Shown: positions 6,745 to 13,679, numbered from the stretch's first letter. The stretch is 13,740 bases of DNA from Acetobacteraceae bacterium (GCA_947478535.1 CANJXD010000108.1:1-13740), one strand, 5' to 3'. A program made the numbers and translations. Notes: a model not told the origin generated them from the sequence alone.

Positions 6745-7110
6745 CTACAGCGTCACCGGCGCCGTGATCACCAGGAACACCAGATTCGCCAGCCCGGTAT
6801 TGTGCAGCGCGTGCTTCACGCCGGGCGGGATGAAGACATAGCTGTGACGACGCACGACGACGGTGCGGTCGCCGATCGTCAGCAACCCCTCGCCTTCGAG
6901 GAAATGGTAGATCTGCTCCTTCGCGGCATGCTCATGCAGCGCGACATGGGCCTTCGGCTCATAGGAGGAGATGCGGTAGTCGATGATGCGCGACCCGCCA
7001 TCCCCCGCCGCCACCAGGATTTTCGACAGGGCCCCGCCATGGTGGCCGGGGCTTTCCTCCCACAGGACTTCCGCGAGTTCCTTGAGAACGGCCTGCGTCG
7101 CGACACTCAT
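6745..7110 (-). CDS. Small single-domain cupin
   Basis: A 121-residue cupin. Motif 1 is HEHAAKE at residues 59-65 (H59, H61, E65 as metal ligands) followed by HFLEGEG. Motif 2 is IPPGVKHALHN at 94-104 (PxG, H100, N104). All four usual metal ligands are present, so a metal-bound beta-barrel is expected. Small cupins of this kind act as isomerases, dioxygenases, lyases or binding proteins, and sequence alone does not say which. The ATG at 7110-7108 overlaps the stop of the upstream Bug protein as ATGA, so translation is coupled and the partner is probably in the same pathway. The frame continues upstream only through the Bug gene in another frame. Confidence 0.85.
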   Translation of the reverse strand: MSVATQAVLKELAEVLWEESPGHHGGALSKILVAAGDGGSRIIDYRISSYEPKAHVALHEHAAKEQIYHFLEGEGLLTIGDRTVVVRRHSYVFIPPGVKHALHNTGLANLVFLVITAPVTL

Positions 7111-8072
7111 TCCGCCACCTCGAACCGTACATGTGTCGCCAGTTCGGCCCAGCGCTTCAATTCCCCATCGAGATAGGCGCCCATCTGCGCCGGTGTGCCG
7201 CCCTGCGCTTCCACGCCGATGCTGCGGAAGCGGTCCGCCACATCCGGGTGGCGCAGTGCGCGCGCCACGGCCTGCTGGATCTGGTTGGTGATCGCCGGTG
7301 GCATCCCGGCCGGACCCATCAGGCCGAGCCATTCATACAGCGCGAAGCCGGGGATCGCGGCTTCCCCGATCGTCGGCACGTCCGGCACCGCCGCACTGCG
7401 GGTGGACCCCGTGACGCCCAGCGCCCGCAACTGCCCCGCGGTGATGAAGGGATGCGCTGTCGGCAGCACGGCGAACACATAGGAAAGGCGCCCCGCGACG
7501 AGGTCCGTCATCACCTGCCCGCCACCGCGATAGGGGACATGCACGGCCTGGATGCCGGCGGCGTTGTTGAACATTTCCGACGACAGGTGGTTGCCGCTGC
7601 CATTGCCGGCGGAGCCATAGTTCAACTGCCCCGGCTGCGACCGCGCGAGGGCGATGAATTCGGCGACGCTCCGCGCGGGGGAGGAGGGGTGCACCACCAG
7701 CACCGTCGGCACCAGCCCGACCAGCGTGACCGGCGTGAAATCCGTGCGCGCATCATAGGGGATGTTGCGGAACAGCACGGGGTTCGCCGCCAGCGCCGTG
7801 GTGCCCAATACCAGGGTGTGCCCATCCGGCGCGCTGCGGGCGGCGAAGCCGAAGCCGATCATCGCCGCGCCGCCGGGGCGGTTGTCCACGATCACCTGCT
7901 GCCCGAGTTCCTCGCCGAGCCGCGGTGCCAGGGTGCGTGCGGCGATATCGGTGATGCCGCCTGGGCCATAGGGGATCACCATCCGGATCGGCCGGTCCGG
8001 GAAGGCCAGCGCCGGGGCCGCGAGGCCCACCGTCATCATCGCGCCCATGGCACCGATCAGCAGCCGCCGCAT
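7107..8072 (-). CDS. Bug/TctC-family periplasmic solute-binding protein (2)
   Basis: A 321-residue TctC-type receptor. The signal peptide is MRRLLIGAMGAMMTVGLA, with cleavage after PALA, followed by the family opening FPDRPIRMVIPYGPGG. Later landmarks are TDIAARTLAPRLGEELGQQ, VIVDNRPGGAAMIG, PDGHTLVLGT, LNYGSAGNGSGNHLSSEMF, HVPYRGGG and the terminal GELKRWAELATHV helix. The start at 8072-8070 has a GGAGGA ribosome site about 8 nt upstream; 34 further in-frame upstream codons are not signal-like. It is coupled to the cupin by a 4-nt overlap and divergent from the NIPSNAP gene. Its ligand is probably a small carboxylate; without TctA/TctB nearby its membrane partner is unknown. Confidence 0.92.
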   Translation of the reverse strand: MRRLLIGAMGAMMTVGLAAPALAFPDRPIRMVIPYGPGGITDIAARTLAPRLGEELGQQVIVDNRPGGAAMIGFGFAARSAPDGHTLVLGTTALAANPVLFRNIPYDARTDFTPVTLVGLVPTVLVVHPSSPARSVAEFIALARSQPGQLNYGSAGNGSGNHLSSEMFNNAAGIQAVHVPYRGGGQVMTDLVAGRLSYVFAVLPTAHPFITAGQLRALGVTGSTRSAAVPDVPTIGEAAIPGFALYEWLGLMGPAGMPPAITNQIQQAVARALRHPDVADRFRSIGVEAQGGTPAQMGAYLDGELKRWAELATHVRFEVAE

Positions 8073-8095
8073 GCTCGTCTTCCTCCGCCCGGGCT

Positions 8096-8116
8096 GTTGC
8101 CGGTTCTGCGCAACCG
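8096..8116. promoter_or_regulatory. Short inverted repeats in divergent Bug/NIPSNAP region
   Basis: Two interleaved 5-bp inverted repeats, CGGTT(8101-8105)/AACCG(8112-8116) and GTTGC(8096-8100)/GCAAC(8110-8114), lie in the 73-nt region between two divergent starts. The position suits an operator, but such short arms arise readily by chance. Confidence 0.2.
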
Positions 8117-8145
8117 TCCCACGATGCGGGAGAAAATCAAGGGGG

Positions 8146-8787
8146 ATGGACGCCGTGGTCGATGAACTCCGCATCTACACGCTGCGGCCGGGCGCGATGC
8201 CGCGCTACATGGACCTCGCGGAGAAGGTCGCGGTACCCGTGCGGGGGGATAGCTGCGGCACGCTGCTGGGTTTCTGGGGCAATGAGGTCGGTGCCGCCAA
8301 TGCCGTGGTGAATCTCTGGCGGCATGAGGATCTGGAAACCAGGAAGCGCCTGCGCGCCGCACTCGAAGCCAACCCGGCCTGGCGGGAGCAATACCTCACC
8401 GGCGTGCGGCCACTGATGCTCCGCCAGGTCGTCCGCTTCATGGATGCGGTGGTGCCGCTGGCGGCCCCCGCCTCGGGCCCCGCCTCGGGCCCCGTCACGC
8501 CGCACCCGCATCTCTATGAACAGCGCCTGTTCCGTGCCCGGGCCGGGGAGGCCGGGGCGCTGGCCGAGGCGCTCGCGCGGGATGCGGAGCCCGGCCAGAT
8601 CGCGGTCTGGCTGACCTTCGCCGGCCCGATCAACGAGGTGGTGCAACTGCTCGCCCACCCCGACCCCGCCGCGCGCCTCGCCCGCAGCCTTTGCGGGGAG
8701 GAGGGTGCCATGGTCCGCCACGCCGCCCGCATCGAGGAGGTGGAGACGAGCTTCATGCTGCCCGCGGCGCATTCCCCGTTGCGCTGA
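8146..8787 (+). CDS. NIPSNAP-family protein
   Basis: A 213-residue protein with two ferredoxin-like NIPSNAP-type halves. The first (about residues 6-103) opens ELRIYTLRPGAMPRYMDL and contains GFWGNEVGAANAVVNLWRHED and the WREQYL segment. The second (about 120-205) opens HLYEQRLFRARAGEAGAL. The linker holds a duplicated PASG unit. NIPSNAP proteins are dimeric alpha/beta-barrel-like proteins, often encoded beside catabolic genes, with few proven activities. The ATG at 8146 is used. A GTG at 8155 is a good alternative, because AAGGGGG (8139-8145) is spaced properly for it and many family members start just before the D-E-x-R-I-Y strand. It is divergent from Bug protein (2), so shared regulation is plausible. 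Confidence 0.85.
   Translation: MDAVVDELRIYTLRPGAMPRYMDLAEKVAVPVRGDSCGTLLGFWGNEVGAANAVVNLWRHEDLETRKRLRAALEANPAWREQYLTGVRPLMLRQVVRFMDAVVPLAAPASGPASGPVTPHPHLYEQRLFRARAGEAGALAEALARDAEPGQIAVWLTFAGPINEVVQLLAHPDPAARLARSLCGEEGAMVRHAARIEEVETSFMLPAAHSPLR
8469..8492 (+). repeat. 12-nt tandem duplication in NIPSNAP linker
   Basis: CGCCTCGGGCCC is repeated twice head to tail (8469-8480 and 8481-8492), coding for a doubled Ala-Ser-Gly-Pro in the linker between the two halves of the protein. It is in frame and lies in a probably flexible loop, so copy-number change would be tolerated. Confidence 0.75.
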
Positions 8788-8835
8788 GGCGCCGCACCAA
8801 GGAAACGCCTATCGCCTCCTGAGGGATGCCGTTCT

Positions 8836-8868
8836 GGCGCAACGACCCATCTCCTGGTCTATTGCGCC
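8836..8868. promoter_or_regulatory. 7-bp inverted repeat upstream of the RTX gene
   Basis: GGCGCAA at 8836-8842 is inverted as TTGCGCC at 8862-8868, with a 19-nt spacer, 27-59 nt before the RTX start codon. It is either a long-loop hairpin in the leader RNA or a two-half-site operator. No convincing -35/-10 pair was found in this 107-nt gap. Confidence 0.3.
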
Positions 8869-8894
8869 CATCACCGGCACGAACAGGAGAGACC

Positions 8895-9419
8895 ATGCCC
8901 GAGACCAAGACCCCCCTGGATGACAAGGCCCTTTCCGGCGTGACCGGCGGTGCACTGACCCAGGGCAATGACAGCCATCGCGGCGGCTCCGGCAACGATC
9001 TCCTCCAGGCCTTCGCGGGCAATGACACGGTGACCGGCGGCGCGGGCGCCGACCAGATCTATGGCGGGGAAGGCAATGACCTGCTCGTCGGCGGTTCCGG
9101 CGCGGACTACATCCATGGCGACCACGCCTATGGCGCGCAGGGCAATGACGTCATCCGCTGGCACCCCGGCGATGGCAACGACACCATCAATGGCGGCGGC
9201 GGCACGGACCAGCTCATCCTCGAGGATACCGGGATGACCAACCAGCAATTGTTCAACGCCATCCGCGTCGATAGCGGGTCCCCCCAGGCGACGATGAACG
9301 GCAACACCATCAACCTGACCGGCGTCAGCGGCACCATCACCATCAATGGCGAGACCATCCGCTTCAGCAACATGGAATCGCTGGTGAACGGGACCTACGA
9401 ATACATCCAGGGCCGGTAG
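8895..9419 (+). CDS. Small RTX-repeat protein with double-glycine leader
   Basis: A 174-residue acidic protein. The ATG is fixed by AGGAGA at 8885-8890. Residues 8-19 (LDDKALSGVTGG) match the double-glycine leader pattern, with hydrophobics at -12 (L8), -7 (L13) and -4 (V16) before Gly-Gly at 18-19. No Sec signal is present. Residues about 30-108 carry degenerate nonapeptides of the GGxGxDxLx type (GGSGNDLLQ, GGAGADQIY, GGEGNDLLV, GGSGADYIH, then looser NDVI and NDTI units) that bind calcium as a beta-roll. Residues 109-174 are a Thr/Asn/Gly/Ile-rich beta region like the domain that follows RTX rolls. At 174 residues it is very short for an RTX effector and has no catalytic domain. Export by a C39-peptidase ABC transporter is inferred; a type I C-terminal signal is an alternative. 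No exporter gene is nearby, and it stands alone between two convergent or unrelated units. Confidence 0.85.
   Translation: MPETKTPLDDKALSGVTGGALTQGNDSHRGGSGNDLLQAFAGNDTVTGGAGADQIYGGEGNDLLVGGSGADYIHGDHAYGAQGNDVIRWHPGDGNDTINGGGGTDQLILEDTGMTNQQLFNAIRVDSGSPQATMNGNTINLTGVSGTITINGETIRFSNMESLVNGTYEYIQGR
8982..9218 (+). repeat. RTX calcium-binding nonapeptide array
   Basis: Coding repeats for about six GGxGxD-like units (protein residues 30-108). The first four are regular, and the last two are interrupted by YGAQ and WHPGDG insertions. Each pair of units is expected to form one turn of a calcium-filled beta-roll. Confidence 0.8.
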
Positions 9420-9442
9420 GTACCGCGATGGCGCCGGGCGGT

Positions 9443-10141
9443 TCAGCTCGGCGTCATCAGTCGCGCGGCGTCCCAGGCCGTCGCCTGGATGGAAGACAGC
9501 GCCGGCTTGCCAAAGTGCGCGGCAAGCCCGCCGAGAATCGCCTGCGTCGGCAGTTGCGAGCAGCCGATGAACAGGGCGTCGCAATCCTCCCCCATCGTCG
9601 CCTCCGCCAGCGCCTTCACCTCCGGCGACGTGATACGGCCGAGGGCGTTGACATCCGGCGCGCGGAAGGTCGCCAGCCGCTTCACCGCGATGCCGCCATC
9701 GGCGAGGAAATGCGTGAGCTGCTGGTTCACCCCATCCTGATACGGCGTGACCACGGCGATGGATTTCGCCCCCGCAGCCTGCAGCGCCACCACCATCGCC
9801 CGCGCCGTCGTCACCACCGGCAGCCCCGTGACCTCGGAGAGCTTCGCCTGCAATTCCGCATCGCCCTTCGGGCCGGAGATGAAGCCGGCGGCGGTGCAGC
9901 CATAGGCGAGGATGTCATGCGTCTCGGGCGAGAAATGCTGCGCCGCCAGCGCCACGGCGGCGTCGCGATAGGCGGGCATCGTCTCCCGCGTCAGCAGCCC
10001 GGCGCCGCGCGGGATGCCGATGCGCGTGACGGTGGAGCCCGCCGGCAGCCAGGCCGCGAGCTCGGCTTCCATCGTCGTGTTGTTGATCGGCACCATCAGC
10101 CCGACGCGCAGGCCGCGGGTTTCGCCCGGCGCGATCTTCAC
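9443..10141 (-). CDS. Maleate isomerase / Asp-Glu racemase superfamily protein
   Basis: A 232-residue two-domain protein. VGLMVPINNTTMEAEL at residues 13-28 matches the P-x-x-N-T-T-x-E signature of maleate isomerases and arylmalonate decarboxylases. Cys82 in AYGCTAAG and Cys194 in FIGCSQLPT stand where the two catalytic cysteines of maleate cis-trans isomerases and racemases lie, so a two-cysteine enzyme is likely (isomerase or racemase rather than single-Cys decarboxylase). Length is slightly short for the family. The start is GTG at 10141-10139, which overlaps the upstream stop as GTGA. The longer open frame upstream reads through the neighbouring gene. It is the last of the three coupled genes and converges on the RTX gene with a 23-nt gap and no clear terminator. 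Confidence 0.82.
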   Translation of the reverse strand: MKIAPGETRGLRVGLMVPINNTTMEAELAAWLPAGSTVTRIGIPRGAGLLTRETMPAYRDAAVALAAQHFSPETHDILAYGCTAAGFISGPKGDAELQAKLSEVTGLPVVTTARAMVVALQAAGAKSIAVVTPYQDGVNQQLTHFLADGGIAVKRLATFRAPDVNALGRITSPEVKALAEATMGEDCDALFIGCSQLPTQAILGGLAAHFGKPALSSIQATAWDAARLMTPS

Positions 10142-10698
10142 AGCGGCTTGAGCGGCGGGGCCACTCCCTCCGGCAGCGCGGGGTTGGCGGTGTTCAGCAC
10201 CATCGCCAGCATCGTGTAGTAGCCGCACAGCGCCAGCAGATCGAGCACGCTCGGCTTGCCGAAGCGCGCTTCGGCGGCGGCATAGAGCGCATCCGTCGGC
10301 GCACCTGTCTTGTGCACGGCCACCGCGAAATCATGCACCAGCGCCTGGTCCGCATCCATCGGATCGGGGCTGCGGCCTTCGGCGATGGCGGCGATGATCG
10401 GCTCCGGCAGGCCTTCATTCCGCGCGATGCGGGCATGGGCGAACCATTCATACTGGCAGGACCATTTGCGCGCCGTCACCAGGATCAGCAGCTCCACGAG
10501 GGACTGCGGCATCCCGGTCCCGAAGCGCAGATGCTCGCCCAGCGCCTGGATGCGGTTGGCGAGGGGCGGATGATACAGCAGCGCCAGGAAGGGCCCGCGC
10601 ACGCTGCCGCGCGGCCCGCCCGCGATGGCTTCCGCCACCGCCTTCTGCTCGGCTGTCAGGGCCTCCGCCGGGATGGCGGGAAAACGCTCGGTGGTCAT
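10138..10698 (-). CDS. Carboxymuconolactone decarboxylase-like (CMD/AhpD fold) protein
   Basis: A 186-residue all-helical protein. The core LVELLILVTARKWSCQYEWFAHARIARNEG spans residues 67-96 as two helices and matches the CMD domain, with Cys81, Glu84 and His88 in the CxxEWxxH arrangement. Only one cysteine is present, so the AhpD-type CxxC redox pair is absent. A gamma-carboxymuconolactone decarboxylase-like or other non-redox role is more likely than peroxidase support. The N-terminal part has the usual GPF-x-x-LL-x-x-P block at residues 35-45. The ATG at 10698-10696 overlaps the propeller stop as ATGA, and its own stop overlaps the next GTG, so all three genes should be translated together. 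Confidence 0.85.
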   Translation of the reverse strand: MTTERFPAIPAEALTAEQKAVAEAIAGGPRGSVRGPFLALLYHPPLANRIQALGEHLRFGTGMPQSLVELLILVTARKWSCQYEWFAHARIARNEGLPEPIIAAIAEGRSPDPMDADQALVHDFAVAVHKTGAPTDALYAAAEARFGKPSVLDLLALCGYYTMLAMVLNTANPALPEGVAPPLKPL

Positions 10699-11774
10699 GC
10701 GGCGTGGTTCCTCGCCATGGGGTGATGAAGCTCCGCCGCCGTCTGCACGGGGCGGGTGATGGAATGCGGCTGCCGGCGAGTCCCGTCCGGCAGGCTGCGC
10801 CACAGGATGGCGCGCAGCTCACCGAACTGGTGCGGCAGGCGGTCGAAGGTCTCGCCGCCGTCACGGCTGAGGAATACCTCACCGAGGTTGGTGCAGACCA
10901 GGACCAGCATCGGGTCCACGGGATCGACCGAGATCGCCCAGACCGTGCTGTTCACGGCGCCGGGCAGCTTCGCGTCTTCCCAGGTCCGGCCGTAGTCGCG
11001 CGATCGCAGCAGGAAGCCGTCATTGCCCGGCGGGCCATTGCCATTGCCGAGGAAGATCACGCCGGAACTATCCGCCCGCGGCGTGACGCCACGGGTATAG
11101 GGCCAGGGCGCGGGCAGGTCCTGCACCTGCCAGCTCGCGCCATCATCCTCGCTGCGATGCAGGCCGCGATTGGTGGTGGCCAGCATCGCCTTGCCGCCAA
11201 CGGGCAGGGCGATGACGGCCAGGCCGTGCACATCGCCGGAGACCAGGCCCTGGCCGCGCTCCGACCAGGTCAGCCCCCGGTCGCGGCTGACGAAGATGCT
11301 GCCGATCTCGACCGAGGCCCAGACCGTGCCATCATCCACCGGATCGAACAGGACCTGGGTGACGCGCGTCGGCCCCATATTCTGGGTGGAGAAATCCGCG
11401 ATACCCGGCGCCGGCGTCGCCTGCCAGGACTGGCCCGCATCGGTGGAGCGCCAGAATCCGGCGGGCCGGGTGCCGGCGATCAGCACGTCAGGGTCCTTGG
11501 GATCGATGGCGATGGCCCAGACGTCCTGCATCGGTGACGGCAGGTGGACCCAGCGCGCGGCGGGTTCATCCCAGCGATACACCCCCATGTCGGTGGCCGC
11601 GAACATCCGCTCCGGCGTCGCGGGATGGGCGGCAAAGCCCCAGACGCGGGCTTCGAGGTACATGCCGGAATGGCTGTTCGGATGCACCCAGCTCTGGCCC
11701 TGGTCATCGCTGAACCAGGCCGAATGCCCTGCTGTGCCGGCGTAGAGATGGATCGCGGCCAAGCCTTCCTCCAC
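10695..11774 (-). CDS. Asp-box (BNR/sortilin-type) beta-propeller protein
   Basis: A 359-residue protein with six Asp-box motifs S-x-D-x-G-x-x-W/F: SDDQGQSW (22-29), STDAGQSW (110-117), SRDRGLTW (163-170), SEDDGASW (208-215), SRDYGRTW (258-265) and SRDGGETF (303-310). They are spaced as in six- or seven-bladed propellers of the sialidase/VPS10/Ycf48 type. No signal peptide or sialidase catalytic FRIP block is seen, so hydrolysis of sialic acid is not supported. It is more likely a cytoplasmic binding or scaffold propeller, or an uncharacterised lactonase-like enzyme. The GTG at 11774 is listed as start. TTG at 11762 is a strong alternative, because GGAGGAAGG (11772-11764) sits just before it. 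An in-frame TGA at 11804-11802 limits any longer start. It is first in the coupled trio and divergent from Bug protein (3). Confidence 0.8.
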   Translation of the reverse strand: MEEGLAAIHLYAGTAGHSAWFSDDQGQSWVHPNSHSGMYLEARVWGFAAHPATPERMFAATDMGVYRWDEPAARWVHLPSPMQDVWAIAIDPKDPDVLIAGTRPAGFWRSTDAGQSWQATPAPGIADFSTQNMGPTRVTQVLFDPVDDGTVWASVEIGSIFVSRDRGLTWSERGQGLVSGDVHGLAVIALPVGGKAMLATTNRGLHRSEDDGASWQVQDLPAPWPYTRGVTPRADSSGVIFLGNGNGPPGNDGFLLRSRDYGRTWEDAKLPGAVNSTVWAISVDPVDPMLVLVCTNLGEVFLSRDGGETFDRLPHQFGELRAILWRSLPDGTRRQPHSITRPVQTAAELHHPMARNHAA

Positions 11775-11775
11775 A

Positions 11776-11791
11776 GGGTCGTGCTTGACCC
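11776..11791. promoter_or_regulatory. GGGTC-N6-GACCC palindrome in divergent region
   Basis: GGGTC (11776-11780) and GACCC (11787-11791) flank GTGCTT just upstream of the propeller start, inside the 98-nt divergent region shared with the Bug gene at 11873. Next to it, about 11793-11831 is clearly AT-richer than its surroundings, as a promoter region would be. I found no convincing -35/-10 pair. Confidence 0.25.
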
Positions 11792-11872
11792 CTTGTGCAA
11801 ATCAATCCCACCATACGAAAAAGAATGTCAAGGCGGCCGGCGGCCGGCTTGGCCTGAAGGGAAGGAAACGCG

Positions 11873-12850
11873 ATGCACAATCCGATCACGCGCCGTGGCC
11901 TCATGGCCGTGGCGGCGCTGCCCATGCTGGGTGCGCCCGCCTTGGCGCAGCAGGGCTTCCCCAACCGCCCGGTCCGTATCGTCATCGGGTTCCCGCCGGG
12001 CGGCGGCATCGACATCCTCGCCCGGCTGATGGCGCCGCACATGGCGGCCAGGCTGGGCCAGCCCGTGGTGATCGAGAACCGGCCCGGGGCGAATGGCATG
12101 GTCGCCAAGCAATCGGTCCTGGGGGCGGAGGCTGATGGCCATACGCTGTTCTTCGGCACCACCGGCAACCTGGCGGTGAACGCCGCGCTGTACCCGAATG
12201 CCGGATTCGACCTGCTGCGGGATTTCGCGCCGGTCTCGCTGGTGGCGTCCCTTGCCTTCGTGATGGTGGTGAACCCGCAGGTGCCGGCCCAGACGGTGGC
12301 GGAATTCGTGGCGCTGGCGAAGGCGCGGCCGGGGCAGTTGAACTACGCCTCCTCCGGCAATGGCGGGCTGCCGCACCTGTCCGGGGAATTGCTGAACGCG
12401 GCGGCCGGCATCAACACCGTCCATGTTCCTTATCGCGGCAGCGCGCCCGCCTTCACGGATGTGATCGCGGGGCAGTGCCAGTTCATGTTCGATGCCCTGG
12501 CCATCGCCCAGCCCCACATCGCTGGCGGGCGCGTGCGGGCGCTTGCCGTCACCGGCCCGCGCGCCATGGCGAGCCTGCCGGGCGTGCCGCCGATGAATGT
12601 CGCGGTGCCGGGCTACGAGGTGATGAACTGGTACGGCATGACCGTGCGCGCCGGCACGGCGCCGGCCAGCATCGCGCGCATCCAGGCGGAAATCGCCGCG
12701 GCACTCGCGGTGCCGGATGTGGCGGCGCGCGCGGCGGGACTTGGCCTCGATCTCGTCGGCAGCACGTCCGAGGAATTCGCCACCTTCCAGCGCGCCGAGG
12801 TTGCGAAATGGGGCGATGTGGTGCGGCGCGGGAACATCAAGCCGGATTGA
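11873..12850 (+). CDS. Bug/TctC-family periplasmic solute-binding protein (3)
   Basis: A 325-residue TctC-type receptor. The leader MHNPITRRGLMAVAALPMLG ends at ALAQ and contains TRRGLM, a twin-arginine-like motif, so Tat export is possible. Landmarks are FPNRPVRIVIGFPPGGGIDILAR split across strand and helix, QPVVIENRPGANGM, ADGHTLFFGTTGN, LNYASSGNGGLPHLSGELL, TVHVPYRGSAPAFTD and the closing AEVAKWGDVVRRGNIKPD helix. The ATG has AAGGAA about 7 nt upstream. It is followed after 82 nt by the CnbZ-like gene on the same strand, and is divergent from the Asp-box trio. A carboxylate ligand tied to one of these neighbours is inferred. Confidence 0.92.
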   Translation: MHNPITRRGLMAVAALPMLGAPALAQQGFPNRPVRIVIGFPPGGGIDILARLMAPHMAARLGQPVVIENRPGANGMVAKQSVLGAEADGHTLFFGTTGNLAVNAALYPNAGFDLLRDFAPVSLVASLAFVMVVNPQVPAQTVAEFVALAKARPGQLNYASSGNGGLPHLSGELLNAAAGINTVHVPYRGSAPAFTDVIAGQCQFMFDALAIAQPHIAGGRVRALAVTGPRAMASLPGVPPMNVAVPGYEVMNWYGMTVRAGTAPASIARIQAEIAAALAVPDVAARAAGLGLDLVGSTSEEFATFQRAEVAKWGDVVRRGNIKPD

Positions 12851-12894
12851 TCGGCATGGGGGCACGGCGCTTCCGCGCCTCTCCCTCCACCCCC

Positions 12895-12900
12895 TATGAT
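12895..12900 (+). promoter_or_regulatory. Possible -10 box before the CnbZ-like gene
   Basis: TATGAT at 12895-12900 is one base from the TATAAT consensus, 33 nt before the start codon. The matching -35 position (TTCCGC around 12871-12876, spacer 18) is poor. An internal promoter separating this gene from the Bug gene is possible but weakly supported. Confidence 0.22.
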
Positions 12901-12932
12901 CGGGTCCGCATCACGCGGCGAGGCGGCACGGC

Positions 12933-13679
12933 ATGACGACGATCGCGAATTTCGAGGCGGGGTTCCGCTTCATCCCCGGGGTGTTTCAGTATTCCGGCGG
13001 TGTCGCCGCGCTGCCGGGCTTCCGCTTGGAACGCGCCCGCTTCGCGGAGCCCGTGCCGATGGCCGAAGGCTGGCGCCGCATCGCGGCGCACCTGGCCGCG
13101 CTCGGCCGGCCTCTGCACGCCTTCTGCGCCTGCGAATTGCGCTCCCCCGCGCCCTTCACGGAAGACGGCTTCGTCTCGTTCAACCGGTCCTATGCCGCGG
13201 TGCTGGCGGAATGGGGCGTGTTGCAGGATGGGCGGAACCCGGTGGCGCGCAGCAATGTCTGCCCCGAGATCGCCCCGCCGGCGGAACCCGGCTTCCACGC
13301 CTTCAGCTACACCATCCCCGACCCGGATGCGCCGCCCAGCTTCGTCATCGCCGGCAGCGGGGAGGCGCCCGAAGGCCACGCCAACTACCGCGACCATATC
13401 ATCGCGATGGGCGATACCAGCGCCGCCGGACTGCGCCGCAAGGCGGATTGGGTGCTGGGGGAGATGGAACGGCGCATGGCCGCGCTGGATGGGTGCTGGG
13501 CGATGACGACCGGCGTGCAGGTTTACACCGTGCACGACCTGCACCCCTTCCTGGCGGAGGCGCTGGTTGCGCGTGGCGCGGCGCGGCATGGCCTCACCTG
13601 GCAATACTGCCGCCCCCCGGTGGAGGGGCTGGAGTATGAGATGGATTGCCGCGCCGTCGCCGTGGAGCGCGTGATCTAA
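12933..13679 (+). CDS. RidA-like protein, resembles 2-aminomuconate deaminase CnbZ
   Basis: A 248-residue soluble protein without signal peptide. The opening FRFIPGVFQYSGGVAALPGF, the block AFCACELRSPAPFTEDGF at residues 63-80, NPVARSNVCP at 102-111, HAFSYTIPDP, EGHANYRD and the end blocks VQVYTVHDLHP and YCRPPVEGLEYEMD recall the CnbZ group. CnbZ is the 2-amino-5-chloromuconate deaminase of nitrobenzene/aminophenol catabolism and is related to the RidA (YjgF) fold. I recognise the pattern from memory and cannot confirm it by search. Two RidA-like halves (about residues 10-130 and 135-245) are plausible. The expected role is hydrolytic release of ammonia from an enamine or imine acid. No aminophenol dioxygenase is nearby. 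Its start codon is supported by GAGGCGG just upstream. It overlaps the convergent Bug fragment by 4 nt at its 3' end. Confidence 0.6.
   Translation: MTTIANFEAGFRFIPGVFQYSGGVAALPGFRLERARFAEPVPMAEGWRRIAAHLAALGRPLHAFCACELRSPAPFTEDGFVSFNRSYAAVLAEWGVLQDGRNPVARSNVCPEIAPPAEPGFHAFSYTIPDPDAPPSFVIAGSGEAPEGHANYRDHIIAMGDTSAAGLRRKADWVLGEMERRMAALDGCWAMTTGVQVYTVHDLHPFLAEALVARGAARHGLTWQYCRPPVEGLEYEMDCRAVAVERVI

Noticed and set aside
3955..8072. Complete tripartite or ABC transporter
   Set aside because: Only receptors are present; no membrane-spanning or ATPase reading frame exists between or beside them in the window.
8982..9218. CRISPR or tandem DNA repeat
   Set aside because: The periodicity comes from in-frame RTX codons with diverged DNA, not from identical repeats with spacers.
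9414..9425. Terminator hairpin CGGTA-GG-TACCG after the RTX gene
   Set aside because: A 5-bp stem with a 2-nt loop overlapping the stop codon and no T-tract is too weak.
10138..10698. AhpD-type peroxidase partner
   Set aside because: The CxxC redox pair is missing; only Cys81 is present in the CMD motif.
10695..11774. Sialidase
   Set aside because: Asp-boxes are present, but there is no signal peptide, FRIP-type motif or Arg triad that I can identify.
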